Notes under the pieces: generated by a model | What the model was told of the DNA's origin: nothing | The model's database searches: none | The model's input: only the letters and a program-made list of their open reading frames with translations | Source: Acidobacteriota bacterium | Lineage (GTDB): Bacteria > Acidobacteriota > Terriglobia > Acidiferrales > UBA7541 | Direction of reading: 5' to 3' | Length of the DNA: 64,000 nucleotides | Assembly: GCA_013289825.1 (NCBI GenBank) | Contig: JABCZF010000013.1 | Location: 1 to 64,000 of the forward strand | Program-made: the position numbers and the translations under genes | In this document: piece by piece, positions 62,212 to 64,000 of the stretch | Position numbering within the stretch: position 1 is the stretch's first letter | Layout of the letters: each line of letters opens with the position of its first letter

Positions 62212-63849
62212 CTACCGCTCGTCGTCGTCGTGACTTACGGCCAAGCCAGTGCCCGGATCGAGTACCAAACGGCCGACATTGTCGGATCGCAAGCGCTCGA
62301 AATCGAACATCTGATCGATCGAATTGGCGATCGCGTCGAAGGACCCTTGTCCGATGCGCTGGCTGTCCAGCCAGTTGTCCTCAATGAAATGGATGATCGA
62401 GGACTGGTCGGTCACCGTGTGGTCCACGAAGTTCTTCTTAGCCCAGGGCGAAACCACTAGCAAAGGCAGGCGCGGGCCATAGCCGCAGCGGCCCTGCGCG
62501 TGCGCGTTGCCGGGATCGACGCCGGGAAGCGCCGTGCTGCCGTCGCCGCATGCGCCCGGTGCCGTGAGAGCATCCGCGGGGGCGGTGGATTGATTCAGGA
62601 TCGGGCCCATCTGGTGGTCGTACCACCCGTCTGAGTCGTCATACGAGATCACCACCGCCGTGCTGTCCCAGTCGTGCGACTTCTGCAGTGCGTTGATCAC
62701 GTTGACTATAAATGCCTGCTCGTCCAGGGGATCCGAATAGCCGGCGTGCCCATCCTGGAAAGCCTGAGCCTTCAAGAAGCTGACCGCAGGGAGTTTGCCC
62801 GCCTTGACCGCCGCGAAGAAATCGTTGATGTCATAGTTGTGATTTGCAGGACCATCGTGGCCGATCTCAGAAATGGATGCCGGACGCGTGTGTTTTGGAT
62901 TCGCGGTTTCGGGATGATACTGGAACATGGCATGGTGCGGGATGTAGTCGGACGTCACTGGTACGAGAACGGAGCCTGTGCTCCGTGCGCATCCTGTGGT
63001 GCCATTTGCGTTCGCGATGGTCAGGTCAAACCCGCCCATGAAAGAACCCCAGCTAACGCCCGCCGCGTTCAGCAGATGGCCAATGTTATGACCGGACATC
63101 TGGACTTGATTACGGGTTGGGGATGAACAAATATCGTTGAGTGGGTCCGGGTCTCCGACGACGGTCAGCGAGCCGCTGCCGCCATCGGTCTCGTTCCCGG
63201 TACCGTTAATTACGTTCACCGCGCCGTTAGTTTGGCCGGCCACGAGATTCAGCAGTCCCGGCGTCGAAGGCCCAAACGTGGTTCCATAGGAATTGTCGCT
63301 CATGGCAAAGTACTGGGCGTAGTTCCAGTACGCCGTGACGGTGTTCCCATCGAAATAGCCCATCGTCAGACCCTTGGTGGTCACCGCAAGTGGCGGCGCA
63401 TTCGGTGGCGGTCCCGCTGTTCCCACTTTGCTGGGGAATAGGTCCATCAATCCCAAGTGAACGGCTGCCTGTTCCGGGCCATAGGCGTGATTCTGATCGT
63501 TCGTGAACGCCTGCGAGCGGTCCAGGCGGAAAGGATTCGTGGCGCCGGTACCATTGCCCGCACCCAGAGAGTTGGGGTTGCTGCTGAGGAGCGCTGCGGA
63601 AAGCCCGTTGACCGTCGGAGTTTTCTTCTTCGCGTGAAATGCCGGCTCGCCATCTGGGTTTAACGCGTTCGGATACGTCCCGAAGTAGTGGTCGAAGGAC
63701 ACATTTTCCTGAAAAATGATCACGATGTGCTTGATCGGAGTGACGGGGTCGCTGTTGCTGGGATTTCGAGCAAATGCTGGAGCGGCCGGCAAAAGGCTCA
63801 GGGCGGCGGCCGTGGCAATCGCCATCGCCTTTTTGAAGCAATCGTACAT
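62212..63849 (-). CDS. Secreted phosphoesterase (phospholipase C / acid phosphatase AcpA family)
   Basis: A 545-residue exported phosphoesterase. The Sec signal peptide ends near residue 27 (PAFARN). The family opening IKHIVIIFQENVSFDHYFGTYP at about 39-60 carries the Glu and Asn that help form the metal site. Later family segments are TMGYFDGNTVTAYWNYAQYF near 163, GHDGPANHNYD near 330, VVISYDDSDGWYDH near 404 and GRCGYGPRLPLLVVSPWAKKNFVDHT near 457. It should cleave phosphomonoesters or phospholipid head groups outside the inner membrane. AAAGGAGAG precedes the ATG. An inverted repeat lies just upstream at 63872-63890. Confidence 0.9.
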   Translation of the reverse strand: MYDCFKKAMAIATAAALSLLPAAPAFARNPSNSDPVTPIKHIVIIFQENVSFDHYFGTYPNALNPDGEPAFHAKKKTPTVNGLSAALLSSNPNSLGAGNGTGATNPFRLDRSQAFTNDQNHAYGPEQAAVHLGLMDLFPSKVGTAGPPPNAPPLAVTTKGLTMGYFDGNTVTAYWNYAQYFAMSDNSYGTTFGPSTPGLLNLVAGQTNGAVNVINGTGNETDGGSGSLTVVGDPDPLNDICSSPTRNQVQMSGHNIGHLLNAAGVSWGSFMGGFDLTIANANGTTGCARSTGSVLVPVTSDYIPHHAMFQYHPETANPKHTRPASISEIGHDGPANHNYDINDFFAAVKAGKLPAVSFLKAQAFQDGHAGYSDPLDEQAFIVNVINALQKSHDWDSTAVVISYDDSDGWYDHQMGPILNQSTAPADALTAPGACGDGSTALPGVDPGNAHAQGRCGYGPRLPLLVVSPWAKKNFVDHTVTDQSSIIHFIEDNWLDSQRIGQGSFDAIANSIDQMFDFERLRSDNVGRLVLDPGTGLAVSHDDDER

Positions 63850-63871
63850 ATCTATCTCTCCTTTTAAAGTC

Positions 63872-63890
63872 GGTCTAGCATTACTAGACC
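63872..63890. promoter_or_regulatory. Inverted repeat upstream of the phosphoesterase gene
   Basis: GGTCTAGCATTACTAGACC is a perfect 7-bp inverted repeat with a 5-base spacer. It lies 23 bases before the phosphoesterase ATG (minus strand), just upstream of the ribosome site, so it could be an operator or an mRNA hairpin that affects translation. The remaining bases to the window end hold no gene I can support. Confidence 0.5.
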
Positions 63891-64000
63891 TTTGTTACCC
63901 GGACGGGACAAATCCGGCGGGCGGGCACGAGTGGGGCATACCCCAGGACAACCTTGTAGGCTGTTTGTGTTATTGCCAGATGAACACTCGGTCAAAACTG

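Noticed and set aside
1..64000. Search for CRISPR arrays, insertion sequences, integrases, prophage genes and biosynthetic clusters
   Set aside because: No regularly spaced direct repeats, transposase or integrase motifs, phage genes or NRPS/PKS modules were seen by eye.

Overview
This 64 kb window is GC-rich, gene-dense bacterial chromosome, most likely from an Acidobacteriota (Terriglobia-type) soil bacterium. The signs are: two orphan MacB/FtsX-type permeases of the ADOP family, one directly behind a PadR regulator; two very large Oar-like TonB-dependent receptors that start with a carboxypeptidase-regulatory domain; a YXWGXW-repeat protein; many Tat-exported enzymes; and a BamA/TamA-type outer-membrane protein, which shows a two-membrane envelope. 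The taxonomic call is inference; there is no rRNA gene in the window.

Layout. 0-9.4 kb: PadR regulator fragment, ADOP permease, a secreted CocE/NonD (S15) hydrolase on the opposite strand, a secreted DUF1028-TPR protein, and a second ADOP permease. 9.5-16.1 kb: an amidase, a TPR protein and TonB-dependent receptor 1. 16.1-27.3 kb: a sugar-oxidation locus. Its plus-strand operon encodes a sugar epimerase, a DUF1080 3-keto-glycoside cleaving enzyme and a Gfo/Idh/MocA oxidoreductase. Its minus-strand operon encodes a second epimerase, two GMC flavoenzymes with Cys clusters and two Tat-dependent subunit-3 proteins. A sugar-binding protein without a signal peptide follows. 27.4-29.9 kb: aminotransferase and amino acid permease, translationally coupled. 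30.2-32.2 kb: secreted TPR protein. 32.2-37.1 kb: a hydantoin/dihydropyrimidine catabolic operon (nitrilase-type amidohydrolase, NCS1 transporter, LLM oxidoreductase, hydantoinase). 37.4-43 kb: a sortilin/BNR-repeat protein, a lone pseudopilin, a DUF3291 protein, a broken HigA antitoxin gene and a small CxxC protein. 43.2-49.7 kb: a secreted alpha/alpha-barrel-like protein, tRNA-Arg(CCG), a Tat-exported coiled-coil protein, an MscS channel, a small conserved protein, and a YfiR / Hpt / REC-GGDEF cyclic-di-GMP signalling set. 49.9-52.5 kb: a two-subunit molybdenum hydroxylase. 53-64 kb: TonB-dependent receptor 2 behind a LacI-type palindrome, PPK2 kinase, a BamA/TamA-family protein, a CotA-like multicopper oxidase and a secreted phosphoesterase.

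How the genes fit together. The most coherent system is the 16.1-27.3 kb locus. A TonB receptor lies just upstream, and nearly every enzyme carries a Tat or Sec signal or has a Tat-signalled partner. This fits oxidation of glycosides at C3 in the periplasm by two GMC/subunit-3 complexes, cleavage of the 3-keto-glycoside by the DUF1080 enzyme, and redox or isomerisation steps by the Gfo/Idh/MocA and TIM-barrel proteins, with no classical glycoside hydrolase nearby. The second coherent unit is the pyrimidine/hydantoin operon, which lacks the usual dihydropyrimidine dehydrogenase. Several starts were moved to internal ATG, GTG or TTG codons because a clear ribosome binding site lies there; this is noted per gene.
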